This document shows positions 53,745 to 61,803 of a DNA stretch of 64,000 bases, piece by piece. The notes beneath the pieces are model-generated. The model did not search any database. It was not told where the DNA came from and saw only the letters and a program-made list of their open reading frames with translations. The translations under genes were made by a program, and so were the position numbers. The stretch's first letter is position 1, and every line of letters begins with the position of its first letter. Source of the DNA: Sorangium cellulosum So ce56 (GTDB lineage: Bacteria; Myxococcota_A; Polyangia; Polyangiales; Polyangiaceae); contig NC_010162.1 in NCBI RefSeq assembly GCF_000067165.1, forward strand, positions 11,396,501 through 11,460,500. Direction: 5' to 3'.

Positions 53745-55616
53745 ATGGAGCGACTGCTCGCCTTGCCGGTGGCGCAGGCCGGGGACGATCCGCTGTTGAG
53801 CGACGAGCAGGGAGCTCCGGTGTGGCCCTACGCCGGCCCCGACGAGAGGGCGCTGCTCGCGCGGGTCGCGACGCTGTTCGGGCGGGAGATCACCGACGTC
53901 CAGCCGGCCTCGCGGGGCCCACGCGACCGCGGCGAACGGCTCGTCGCGGGGTACGACGAGGGCGCCGAGAGGGCAGGCCGCCTGTATGCCCATCTCACCG
54001 GGCGCCGCTACGTTCATGTGGGCTCGCCGCGGGAGGCGACGGCGATGGACGCGGTCGACGTCGTCGCCTGCGTCGCCCCGTCGGCGCCGCACGATCTCCT
54101 CGACGAGATCACGCGCGCGCGCAGGAATGCTCGTCTGGGGATCCTCTGGGCGGCCGACGCGGGCTCCCTCTCGCGACAGGCCCGGATCCGCGCCGCCGCC
54201 GCGCGGCTCGATCCCGCGCCGCTCGATCGGGCCACCGTGCTGAGCCCGATGACAGGGCACTTCGAGCCCGTCCGCGTCGGCGCCGTCGAGCTCCGGGGGG
54301 CGCTGGAGACGCCCGGCGATCTCGAGGCGGGGCCGCACGCCGTCATGGCGCTGACGACGCACTCCGACGGGATCGACGCCTTGCTCGGCGAGCGGGCGAC
54401 GCTCTGCGCCCTCGTGGACCTCGACCCGAGCTCCGTCCCCGGAGGTCCGTCGCCGAAGTGCGTGATCACCGGCCAATGCCACCGGCAGAAGATGCCGGTG
54501 GCGGAGGCGCTGGCGTCCGGCCGGCTCGTGCCGGCGCGCGCGCTGTCGAGCCGGGTCCTCATGTGGAACAGCTGCTTCGGGATCATGGGGCGGCGCTGGA
54601 GCGTGGTCGACGCCTGGGGGCTCATGCCCCAGCTCCTCGGCTCGGCCGAGGTCGGTTGCCTCGTCGCGCTGCGCGCGATCGTGAACACCGGGCCGGTGCA
54701 GGTCATCCCCCTCGTCGCCACGCTGCATGAAGGGGTGAGCGTGGGTGACGCGCTCGCGGCGTGGCGAGAGACGCTCGGGAGACAGGCCCACGCGATGATC
54801 CGAGATCGCCTCTTCCTGTTCGGCGATCCCGCGGTCGTCGCAAACCCAGCGCGCGAGGCCGCCCCCGACGAGGCCGCCCCCGACGAGGCAGCCCTCGACG
54901 AGGCAGCCCCCGACGAGGCAGCCCTCGACATGACGGCGCCCTCGGCCCCCGTCGAGGCAACCGAGGCGCCGCTCATCCTGCGCTTCCTCGAGAACGTGAG
55001 GGCGTGGCAGCCCGACCTCTCCCCGGCGGTCGATGCGTGTCGGGCGGCGGTCGAGGCGAGCGAGCTCGCGCGCTCGAGCACGGCGCCGGGGCCGCGCGCC
55101 GAGCTGGAGGCCGCGTTACGACGAACGCTCCTCGGGGTGCTGACGAGGACGATGTGGTCGAGCTGGCTGGACTCGTGGCTTCCGACGGCCACTCTCCGCG
55201 AGGAGCTGGCCGGCAGGACGTGCGGCGACTGCGGCGCCGACCTCTGGGCGGGAGTCTACGACGTGAGCGCGCCCGGCGGCGCCCCCCGCTATTTCGCCAG
55301 CTGCGCCAGCTGCGGCGCCGTCGACGACCGCCCGGCGAGCTGCGAGGCCGTGATCGAGCGCGCCGAGCACGGCCTCGGGCTCTCGCGGGGGGGGCCCAAG
55401 GGCGATTGGATCGGCGCCCTCGTGTCGGCGCCGATCGGCCCCGATCTCGTGTCGACCGAGTGGCCGCGAGGTGAAGACGATCTGCCCCTACCGGAATGCC
55501 GCCTGACGGGAACATCGCAGGTGGGCCCGATATTCAGGCTGGCGATGTTCATCGAAGCTTCGCGTGTGTCGATTCATATGCGGCGCGCATTCCTCGCGAC
55601 CTCCGATACGCCATGA
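53745..55616 (+). CDS. Caspase-like (clan CD, C25/CHAT-type) protein with zinc ribbon
   Basis: 623 residues. A catalytic-type pair is visible: T-H206-S-D-G and N-S-C277-F-G, followed by L-F-G-D-P near 363, the pattern of C25/CHAT peptidases. A run of five D-E-A-A-type pentapeptides (about 371-395) makes an acidic linker. The C-terminal part holds a C-G-D-C-G ... C-A-S-C-G zinc ribbon near 491-525. No signal peptide. The 60-residue peptide gene follows 121 bp later, so a role in cutting that peptide is a reasonable hypothesis. The caspase call rests on short motifs; the gene could be another cysteine hydrolase. Confidence 0.7.
   Translation: MERLLALPVAQAGDDPLLSDEQGAPVWPYAGPDERALLARVATLFGREITDVQPASRGPRDRGERLVAGYDEGAERAGRLYAHLTGRRYVHVGSPREATAMDAVDVVACVAPSAPHDLLDEITRARRNARLGILWAADAGSLSRQARIRAAAARLDPAPLDRATVLSPMTGHFEPVRVGAVELRGALETPGDLEAGPHAVMALTTHSDGIDALLGERATLCALVDLDPSSVPGGPSPKCVITGQCHRQKMPVAEALASGRLVPARALSSRVLMWNSCFGIMGRRWSVVDAWGLMPQLLGSAEVGCLVALRAIVNTGPVQVIPLVATLHEGVSVGDALAAWRETLGRQAHAMIRDRLFLFGDPAVVANPAREAAPDEAAPDEAALDEAAPDEAALDMTAPSAPVEATEAPLILRFLENVRAWQPDLSPAVDACRAAVEASELARSSTAPGPRAELEAALRRTLLGVLTRTMWSSWLDSWLPTATLREELAGRTCGDCGADLWAGVYDVSAPGGAPRYFASCASCGAVDDRPASCEAVIERAEHGLGLSRGGPKGDWIGALVSAPIGPDLVSTEWPRGEDDLPLPECRLTGTSQVGPIFRLAMFIEASRVSIHMRRAFLATSDTP
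54855..54929 (+). repeat. 15-bp tandem repeat, five copies
   Basis: Unit GAGGC(C/A)GCCC(C/T)CGAC repeated five times in frame, coding for E-A-A-P/L-D. It links the caspase-like and zinc-ribbon parts. Confidence 0.9.
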
Positions 55617-55662
55617 CGCAGCGCTCGCGAGAAATCGCCCGAGGCACGGTCCCCCATCGCCC

Positions 55663-55690
55663 TTGACAGTCCGCCGATCGATCCCATAGC
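55663..55690 (+). promoter_or_regulatory. Sigma70-type promoter of the 60-residue peptide gene
   Basis: TTGACA (55663-55668) is a perfect -35, and CATAGC (55685-55690) a fair -10, with a 16-bp spacer. Transcription would begin near 55697. This is the clearest housekeeping-type promoter in the window. Confidence 0.6.
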
Positions 55691-55701
55691 CTCTTCGATT
55701 G

Positions 55702-55717
55702 CTGCGATCAATCGCAG
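55702..55717. promoter_or_regulatory. Palindrome in the peptide gene leader
   Basis: CTGCGAT and ATCGCAG are exact inverted repeats separated by CA; a second set, CGATTG ... CAATCG, overlaps it. It sits at the predicted start of transcription, so it could be an operator or an mRNA 5' stem. The ribosome site GGGAGGA (55724-55730) follows. Confidence 0.5.
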
Positions 55718-55737
55718 GTAATTGGGAGGAATCAGCC

Positions 55738-55920
55738 ATGGCGGAACGTGATCTCAAGGATCTCGCGCACAACCTCAATCAAGATCAGCTGAAGCTCTAC
55801 AGCGAAAAGCTGAAGGCGCTCGCGGAGTACCGTAAGGCGCAGGCGCGCCTCAACGAGGTGAACCTCGAGCTCATCAAGGCCGGCCTGCGGGTCAACCCGG
55901 GCTCCGTCGCCTGCTGGTAG
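55738..55920 (+). CDS. 60-residue peptide, candidate RiPP precursor
   Basis: ATG at 55738, seven bases after a strong GGGAGGA. Residues 1-50 are highly charged and strongly helical (leader-like), and the last ten are small and different: R-V-N-P-G-S-V-A-C-W, ending in Cys-Trp. This leader/core look, the own promoter, and the flanking caspase-like gene, MetRS, 2OG oxygenase, aminotransferase and cupin suggest a ribosomally made precursor or a scaffold peptide for modification at its C-terminus. No LanB/YcaO/radical-SAM enzyme is near. It could also be an unrelated small helical protein. Confidence 0.75.
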   Translation: MAERDLKDLAHNLNQDQLKLYSEKLKALAEYRKAQARLNEVNLELIKAGLRVNPGSVACW

Positions 55921-55940
55921 TCGAGGCGGCTCGCTCTTAG

Positions 55941-55963
55941 GAGGGCTCGCGACACGAGCCCTC
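55941..55963 (+). terminator. Hairpin 20 bp after the peptide gene
   Basis: GAGGGCTCG and CGAGCCCTC form a perfect 9-bp stem with a 5-base loop. There is no T-tract, so it could be a terminator stem or an RNA-stabilising hairpin that would protect a short peptide mRNA. Confidence 0.55.
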
Positions 55964-56281
55964 GACTCCACGCCCCTCCACGCCCCCGCGAAGCCTCCCG
56001 ACATTCAGCGCGGCCCGACATTCAGCGCGGATCACCGGCGCCTCGCCCCCGACTCCCTCCGCCCCACGACACCGCGCCGCCGCTGGCCAGCGCTCACCAC
56101 GTGGCGAACGAGCAGCATCGTCCGCGGCTCCCTCTGGAGCGATCGACCTGCGAGTCCGCGCCGATCCGGCCGTGGAAATCCGGTCAAAACGGGTGACGCG
56201 CGCTCTCGCCGCTCCGGCGGGTCCGCCCTTTGCGGTTGTCAGGGGAGGGGCTTCGGGCTAAAGGAAACCCTGGATTTACCA
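55964..56281. other. Intergenic region with a 17-bp direct repeat and a weak promoter
   Basis: Two tandem copies of CCCGACATTCAGCGCGG lie at 55997-56030. A possible weak promoter for the MetRS gene is TTGTCA (56236-56241), 17-bp spacer, TAAAGG (56259-56264). Nothing else is seen in the stretch. Confidence 0.5.
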
Positions 56282-58207
56282 ATGGAAACGCGTAAAGGCC
56301 CTCCCTCCGACGTCGCTTCGATCATCGGGCAGCTCCGCAGGCCCAAGCGGATGGTGGTGACCGCGGGCATGCCGTACGCGAATGGCCCGTTGCACCTCGG
56401 GCACCTCGCTGGAGCCCAGCTGCCCGCCGACATCTACGCTCGGTGGTGTCGAATGCTCATCGGGGCAGAGAACGTGCTGTACGTGTGCGGCACCGACGAG
56501 CACGGGTCGACCAGCGAGATCGCCGCGGTCCAGGCCGGGCTCCCCATCCGCGAGTACATCGATCGCATCCAGCAGGCGCAGAAGAAGACGCTCGAGCGGT
56601 ATTGCATCAGCCTGGACGCCTTCACGGGCACCTCGCAGCCGGAGACCTTTCCGCTCCAGCGAGAGCTCGCGCACGAGTTCCTGACGCGGTTCTCGAGGAA
56701 CGGCCTCCTCGAGAAGCGCGCCACGCGCCAGTGGTTCGATCCGAAGATGGGGCGATTCCTCCCCGACCGCTACGTGCGCGGTCGCTGCCCCAACCCGCAG
56801 TGCGACAACGAGGACGCCTACAGCGACGAGTGCGACCGCTGCGGCCAGCAGCACGCCCCCGCCGCGCTCCTCAACCCGCGCAGCACGCTGAGCGACGCGG
56901 TTCCCGAGCTCCGCGAGACGGTTCACTGGTGGCTCGACATGTGGTCCGTGTCCGAGACGCTGCGCGAGTGGATCAGCGGCAAAGAGAAGACGTGGCGGCG
57001 CGCCATGCTGTCCGAGGTCCTGGAGACGGTGATGCCCTCGGTGCGCCTCGACCGGGCGCACGAGGCCACCTACAAGGAGATCAAGGCGAGCCTCCCCAAG
57101 CACAAGAGCAAGCTCGCCCGCGGGAAGGAGCTCGTTGTCCAGTTCGGCAACAAGGCCGATCTGGAGAGCGGCCGCGCGATCCTCGAGCAGCACGGCGTCC
57201 GCGTCGAGCTCGTCGACGAGTGGGCGCACCGGTCGATCACGCGCGACATCGGCTGGGGGATCCCGATCACCGAGGATCCGGACCTCGCGGGCAAGACGCT
57301 CTATGTCTGGCCCGACTCGCTCATCGCGCCCATCTCGTTCTCGAAGGTGGCCCTCCGCGACAAGGGGGTCGATCCGGCGCGTTATGCGGACTTCTGGCGC
57401 GATCCCGAGGCCCGCGTGGTCCAGTTCCTGGGGCAGGACAACGTCTATTTCTACGTGCTCATGCAGGGGGCCATGTGGCTCGGGACGCAGGAGGACCCGC
57501 GCCGGCTGCCGGCGGCGGGCGAGCTCCAGCTCACCGACGTCTTCGGCTGCTTCCACCTCCTCGTCGGCGGCGAGAAGATGAGCAAGAGCCGCGGCAACTT
57601 CTTCACCGGCGATCAGCTCCTCGACGAGAAGGGCTACTCCGTCGATCAGATCCGGTATTACCTCGCGCTCCTCTCGCTCGCGGAAAAACCCTCGGATTTC
57701 GACTTCGAGAAGCTCGACGAGCGCAACAAGTTCCTCGCCGGGCCGATGAACGCCGCGTTCGAGCGCCCCATCTCGGCGGTGCACTCCAAGTTCGGCGGCA
57801 AGGTCCCCGAGGGCGCCCTGCTCGACAAGGTGGTCGCCGACACGGTGCGCATCGTCCAGCGCTACGTGCGCGCCATGGATCGGGCCGACTACCCGAACCT
57901 CCTCTTCGAGATCGAGAACTACGCCCGCACGATCAACAGCCTCTTCACGCAGTACAAACCGCACGACGATCGGCACCCGGAGCAGGGGCGCCGCGACGCC
58001 CTCTACACGTCGTTCTACGTGCTGAAGACCCTGATGATCATGCTTTACCCGTTCGTCCCCGAGACGATGGATCGCCTCCGCGCGTCGCTCCGGCTGCCGC
58101 CCGAGGTGTTCCGCCTGGAAGAGCTCGGCACGCCCATCCCGGCGGGCCACGAGATCGGCGCCAAGCAGCCGTATTTCCCGGCGCCGTCGAGGGAGGGCGA
58201 GACCTGA
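56282..58207 (+). CDS. metG: Methionyl-tRNA synthetase
   Basis: 641 residues. Class I signatures: P-L-H-L-G-H (H-L-G-H 38-41) and G-G-E-K-M-S-K-S near 432. Zinc-binding knuckle C-P-N-P-Q-C ... C-D-R-C near 170-186, as in the MetG1 type. The C-terminus ends after the anticodon-binding helical domain; no EMAP-like tRNA-binding extension is present. It charges tRNA-Met with methionine. Its place inside a biosynthetic-looking cluster is unusual: it may be a second, resistant copy protecting against the cluster's product, a supplier of aminoacyl-tRNA, or simply the housekeeping gene by chance. A leaderless or very short-leader start is likely. Confidence 0.93.
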   Translation: METRKGPPSDVASIIGQLRRPKRMVVTAGMPYANGPLHLGHLAGAQLPADIYARWCRMLIGAENVLYVCGTDEHGSTSEIAAVQAGLPIREYIDRIQQAQKKTLERYCISLDAFTGTSQPETFPLQRELAHEFLTRFSRNGLLEKRATRQWFDPKMGRFLPDRYVRGRCPNPQCDNEDAYSDECDRCGQQHAPAALLNPRSTLSDAVPELRETVHWWLDMWSVSETLREWISGKEKTWRRAMLSEVLETVMPSVRLDRAHEATYKEIKASLPKHKSKLARGKELVVQFGNKADLESGRAILEQHGVRVELVDEWAHRSITRDIGWGIPITEDPDLAGKTLYVWPDSLIAPISFSKVALRDKGVDPARYADFWRDPEARVVQFLGQDNVYFYVLMQGAMWLGTQEDPRRLPAAGELQLTDVFGCFHLLVGGEKMSKSRGNFFTGDQLLDEKGYSVDQIRYYLALLSLAEKPSDFDFEKLDERNKFLAGPMNAAFERPISAVHSKFGGKVPEGALLDKVVADTVRIVQRYVRAMDRADYPNLLFEIENYARTINSLFTQYKPHDDRHPEQGRRDALYTSFYVLKTLMIMLYPFVPETMDRLRASLRLPPEVFRLEELGTPIPAGHEIGAKQPYFPAPSREGET

Positions 58208-59073
58208 TCGAGGGCGCCTTCACCGAGCGCGCGGGCGACGCCCACGTCGGGCGGAGGCGAGATCTGCTCGAGGGCGGCGCCGCCCTGCCGCCGTGCGGAG
58301 ACGTCCTCCGCGCGTCGGCCGCGGAGTTCCCGGACGCGGTCCGCGAGGGCCTCCTCCGCGAGCTCGGCCAGCGCGGCCTCGCCGCCGTCCAGCTCGACGA
58401 GCCGCTCTCGAACGATCGATTCACCACCCTGGGATCGCTCCTCGGCATCGCCTCTCCGGAGACGGATCCAGCGGTGCTCCCGTACGTGGAGCGGGGCGTG
58501 ATCCTCAACCTCGTGGCCGAGCACGGGCGCACGGAGGACGTCTCTCTCCAGCCCTTCGCGACGAACCCGCTGACGCTCCACAGCGAGGGCAGCGGCCGGC
58601 GGGCCGAGGAGCAGCCTCGGTACATCGTCCTGATGTGCCGCGATCCAGGCGACGAAGGGACCGCGGCCCAGACCGTCCTCGTCCCGATGGCGGCCGTCGC
58701 AGAGGGGCTGTCGCCAGACGCGCTGGCGACGCTGGAGCAGACGCGATATCGAAGGAGCCCCGACGGTCCATGGATAGCGCGGCGCGTCGACGGTCGGTGG
58801 GTGTTCTCGTTCCGCGACTTCCTCTCGCAGCCGCTCGAGTGGACACACGCGGGGCACGCCCCCTCCGCGGACGCCATCAACGGCGCGCTTCGCGACCTGC
58901 TGGCGTCGATGTACGCTCCCGGCGCTGCAATCCGCGTCCATTGGACGCGCGGAAAGCTCGTCATCATCGACAACACGTTCTTTTTCCATGGGCGGACGGC
59001 CGGGCGAAGCGCCGGATCGAGCCGGCGCCGCCATCTCCAGCGCCTGCGGATCCTCGCCGGCCCCTCCGCCTGA
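58204..59073 (+). CDS. TauD/TfdA-like 2OG-Fe(II) oxygenase (start uncertain)
   Basis: About 289 residues. I find no in-frame ATG, GTG or TTG start between the MetRS stop and the conserved part; the CTG at 58204, which overlaps the MetRS stop, is the earliest reasonable choice, so the start is uncertain. The proximal metal site reads L-H126-S-E (H-x-E in place of the usual H-x-D), and the distal His is in F-F-F-H262-G-R-T, followed by an Arg. This is the clavaminate-synthase-like fold. It likely hydroxylates a peptide or amino acid of the pathway. Confidence 0.7.
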   Translation: MIEGAFTERAGDAHVGRRRDLLEGGAALPPCGDVLRASAAEFPDAVREGLLRELGQRGLAAVQLDEPLSNDRFTTLGSLLGIASPETDPAVLPYVERGVILNLVAEHGRTEDVSLQPFATNPLTLHSEGSGRRAEEQPRYIVLMCRDPGDEGTAAQTVLVPMAAVAEGLSPDALATLEQTRYRRSPDGPWIARRVDGRWVFSFRDFLSQPLEWTHAGHAPSADAINGALRDLLASMYAPGAAIRVHWTRGKLVIIDNTFFFHGRTAGRSAGSSRRRHLQRLRILAGPSA

Positions 59074-59149
59074 GGGGCCAAGGCGGCCGGAGAGCTCCAC
59101 GACGTCACGAGAGGCGACAATCGACCAGGACGCCTGGTAGGCTGAGCCC

Positions 59150-59878
59150 ATGGCGGGGATGGATCCAGCGACGGATTTTACGGTTCACCGGATCGCGTGC
59201 GGCAGCCTGAAGAGGCTCCCGCACCCGACGTGGCCTTGCGAGCTCTGGAGCTATCGCCCGGGGCCGTGGCAACCTCCTGCGGAGGGGACTCACTACGGCG
59301 CCGTCTTCTCGGGGAGGCTGACCCTCCGTTGCCGCTCGGGGGTCTTCGAGATCGGCGCGGGGATGGTGTTCTGCGTCCCGGGAGAGCTGGCGTTGCACGG
59401 CGAGGGGGAGGCGTTCGGGATCACCCACCTTCGGAGCAAAGGGTTCTTCCAGATCGCCGGGCCGATCGAGGCGTCCGGGCGGCTCCGCTACATCGACGGT
59501 TGCACCGACTCCCTGCTCATCGCCCCTCAGGTCCGGGGCGATCCGTGCCTCAACCACCTGCATTTCCCCCCTCGTACGGACCAGACGCTCCACACCCATC
59601 CTTCGCTCCGCGCGGGGCTCATCGCGCGAGGGCGCGGCGTCTGCAGGCTGGGCGACCGGCGGGTGCCGCTCTCGCCCGGGCTGGTGTTCCACCTGCCGCC
59701 GGGCTCGAAGCACGCGTTCCAGACCGAGGCGGAGAGCATGGATGTCGTCGCCTTCCACCCCGACAGCGATTTCGGCCCCGTTCACGACGATCACCCGATG
59801 ATCAACCGGACCATCGTGGACGGCATCTCCGCGCGGCACGTGGAGCGGATTCGCACGGCCGAGCAGCCCAATGAGTGA
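59150..59878 (+). CDS. Bicupin protein
   Basis: 242 residues; ATGs at 59150 or 59159. Two cupin-like halves are visible: the first with G-T-H-Y-G-A-V-F-S-G-R-L near 45, the second with L-H-T-H-P-S near 147 and L-P-P-G-S-K-H-A-F near 182, which supplies the usual metal-binding His. It could be a small-molecule enzyme (isomerase, dioxygenase) or an effector-sensing domain. Its end overlaps the aminotransferase start by 8 bp, so the two are coupled. Confidence 0.8.
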   Translation: MAGMDPATDFTVHRIACGSLKRLPHPTWPCELWSYRPGPWQPPAEGTHYGAVFSGRLTLRCRSGVFEIGAGMVFCVPGELALHGEGEAFGITHLRSKGFFQIAGPIEASGRLRYIDGCTDSLLIAPQVRGDPCLNHLHFPPRTDQTLHTHPSLRAGLIARGRGVCRLGDRRVPLSPGLVFHLPPGSKHAFQTEAESMDVVAFHPDSDFGPVHDDHPMINRTIVDGISARHVERIRTAEQPNE

Positions 59879-61505
59879 GGAGCGAACCAGGGCTCAGCGG
59901 CCCCTGGCGCCGGCGGAGCTCGCCGGGCAAGCGCCCCAGCTCTTCGCCAGGGCCCCGCGCGCGCGCGCCTTCGATCTGCCCGACGAGGCGCACGAGGCCG
60001 CGCGGCGCGCCCGCTCCCTCGGGGATTTCGACGATACGTTCGTGCCGACCGTCGACGAGCGCATGCTCGACGTGTACGCGCGGGCGAAGAACCCCGATGA
60101 TCCGATCGAGCTGCGGGACCTCTGGCTCGGGCGCGTCGAGCACGAGCTCGGCAGGCACGCGCACCGGCCATCGCTCGCCGAGCGCTGGCGCGCCGCGACG
60201 CTGCGGAGGCAGGTCCACCCGAGCGAGGTGCTCACCTCGCGCGCGACCGTGCGCTTCATCAAGGAGCTCTTCAACTGGTTCTTCCGCGACGACCTCTACG
60301 GGGAGCTCCGGTCCGACGATCACATCATCCTCTCGAGCGGGTCCGTCGACGAGCAGGCGTGGGGCCTCCCGGAGGCGTTGAAGGACTGCGTCCGCTTCGC
60401 GCTCGAGCGGGACTGGTACGGCTACTCCGACTCGTGCGGGCGCCGCCCGGCGCGCGAGGCCGTCGCCATGTACGAGAACGCTCGGATCGACGGGGCGGTC
60501 TACACGGCCGATAACGTCGCGCTGACGATGGGCGGGACGTTCGCGATCAGCGCGCTCGCGGACTTCATCCTCTCGGGCGCGCCGAGGGAGGGGGCGCCCG
60601 TGCTGTGCGGGATCCCCAACTATCCCCCGCTCGTGGAGTCGATAGCCCGCCGGCGCAACGTCGAGCTCGTCCCCCTCCCGTCGAGGGCCGGCCACACGTC
60701 GCTCGAGCCGCTGATCGCCGCGCTCACGCCGCGCACCCCGCTCGTCCTCCTGCAGACGGTCGCGAACCCGACGGGGGCGGCGGTCTCCGACGCCGATCTC
60801 GGGCGGCTGATCAACGCCGCGTCTCCGTCGACGATGATCGTGCTCGACGAGTGCCACGAGTGGCTCGGCCCGCTCGGGCGGTGCTCGCAGCGGCGCGCGG
60901 CCACCAACGTGATCCGCGTCTTCAGCGCCTCGAAGACATGGTCGGCGCCGGGGCTGAAGATAGGTTGGTTCCTCGCCGACGCCGGGTTCATGGCCGACTA
61001 CTACGAATACGCCTCGACGACCTTCGGTGGGCCGCCCTCCTTCTTCTACACGCTGGTGGAGGTGCTGGCGCGGATGGAGCGCTGGCTCATCACCGGCGTC
61101 ACGGAGCCGGGGGCGGCCGAGGTCGACGAGTTCGAGCGCTCCTACGGGCTTGATCGCGCGCAGCTCTCGACAGCTTATGACAGATATCGCACCGAGCGGC
61201 GCGCGCGGCAGGACGCGTTGCAGACGCTGCGCGACGCCTCCATCGGCGGGCTCGCGCGGGCGTCCGCGCGCGTCATCTCGCCGCGCTGCTCGATCAACCT
61301 CGCCTTCGAGCTGCCGGGGTGGAACGACTCGTATCGGTGCTTCCGCGATCTCCTGCGGCAGAGCCGCGTGGCGGTCTTTCCAGGCATCCTGACGTTCTGC
61401 TTCTCGGGCGGGATCGTCAGGGTCACGACGGCGCGCCAATGGCACGATCTCTCGTCGGCGATCGCGCGGCTGGAGGCCCAGCTCGGCCTCCCGCGGGGCC
61501 GCTGA
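59871..61505 (+). CDS. PLP-dependent class I/II aminotransferase
   Basis: 544 residues, longer than usual because of a ~110-residue N-terminal extension. Large-domain motifs: Y-G-Y-S-D-S-C-G-R near 183, A-N-P-T-G-A near 300, V-L-D-E-C-H-E-W near 323, and S-A-S-K-T-W-S-A-P-G with the Schiff-base Lys near 355. Class I/II family type is secure; the substrate is unknown. It is translationally coupled to the bicupin and probably completes the amine or amino-acid part of the cluster product. Confidence 0.92.
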   Translation: MSEERTRAQRPLAPAELAGQAPQLFARAPRARAFDLPDEAHEAARRARSLGDFDDTFVPTVDERMLDVYARAKNPDDPIELRDLWLGRVEHELGRHAHRPSLAERWRAATLRRQVHPSEVLTSRATVRFIKELFNWFFRDDLYGELRSDDHIILSSGSVDEQAWGLPEALKDCVRFALERDWYGYSDSCGRRPAREAVAMYENARIDGAVYTADNVALTMGGTFAISALADFILSGAPREGAPVLCGIPNYPPLVESIARRRNVELVPLPSRAGHTSLEPLIAALTPRTPLVLLQTVANPTGAAVSDADLGRLINAASPSTMIVLDECHEWLGPLGRCSQRRAATNVIRVFSASKTWSAPGLKIGWFLADAGFMADYYEYASTTFGGPPSFFYTLVEVLARMERWLITGVTEPGAAEVDEFERSYGLDRAQLSTAYDRYRTERRARQDALQTLRDASIGGLARASARVISPRCSINLAFELPGWNDSYRCFRDLLRQSRVAVFPGILTFCFSGGIVRVTTARQWHDLSSAIARLEAQLGLPRGR

Positions 61506-61803
61506 GCGGAAGGCGCTGCCGCCGTGGTTCACGAGCGTGAAGGCGTCTCGCATCTTCTGCTGCACGGTGCCATCGGCTTCCAACACACGCGCTGATCGCC
61601 GCCTCCACAGCCGCGATGACCGCGTGGACGGATGATCCACGGCGTCGACCCGACTCGACGGACGCGCCGCCCTGCGATAGCAATTGAGCTACCCCGGGGA
61701 TCACGTCGCCCGGGCGGCGCGACATGAGCGTAAGGGCGCGCACGCAGGGCACGGCTCTTGGACACGAGGCCGCGCTCCGCGCGTGCGGGGGAGGTGGGAG
61801 CCT
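61506..61803. other. Intergenic region ahead of the lysozyme-like gene
   Basis: 298 bases without a recognised gene, RNA or clear terminator. It separates the biosynthetic region from the cell-wall-hydrolase gene. Confidence 0.4.

Noticed and set aside
55738..55920. Assigning the peptide to a pearlin (peptide aminoacyl-tRNA ligase) pathway
   Set aside because: A MetRS is nearby, but no LanB-like peptide aminoacyl-tRNA ligase is in the window.
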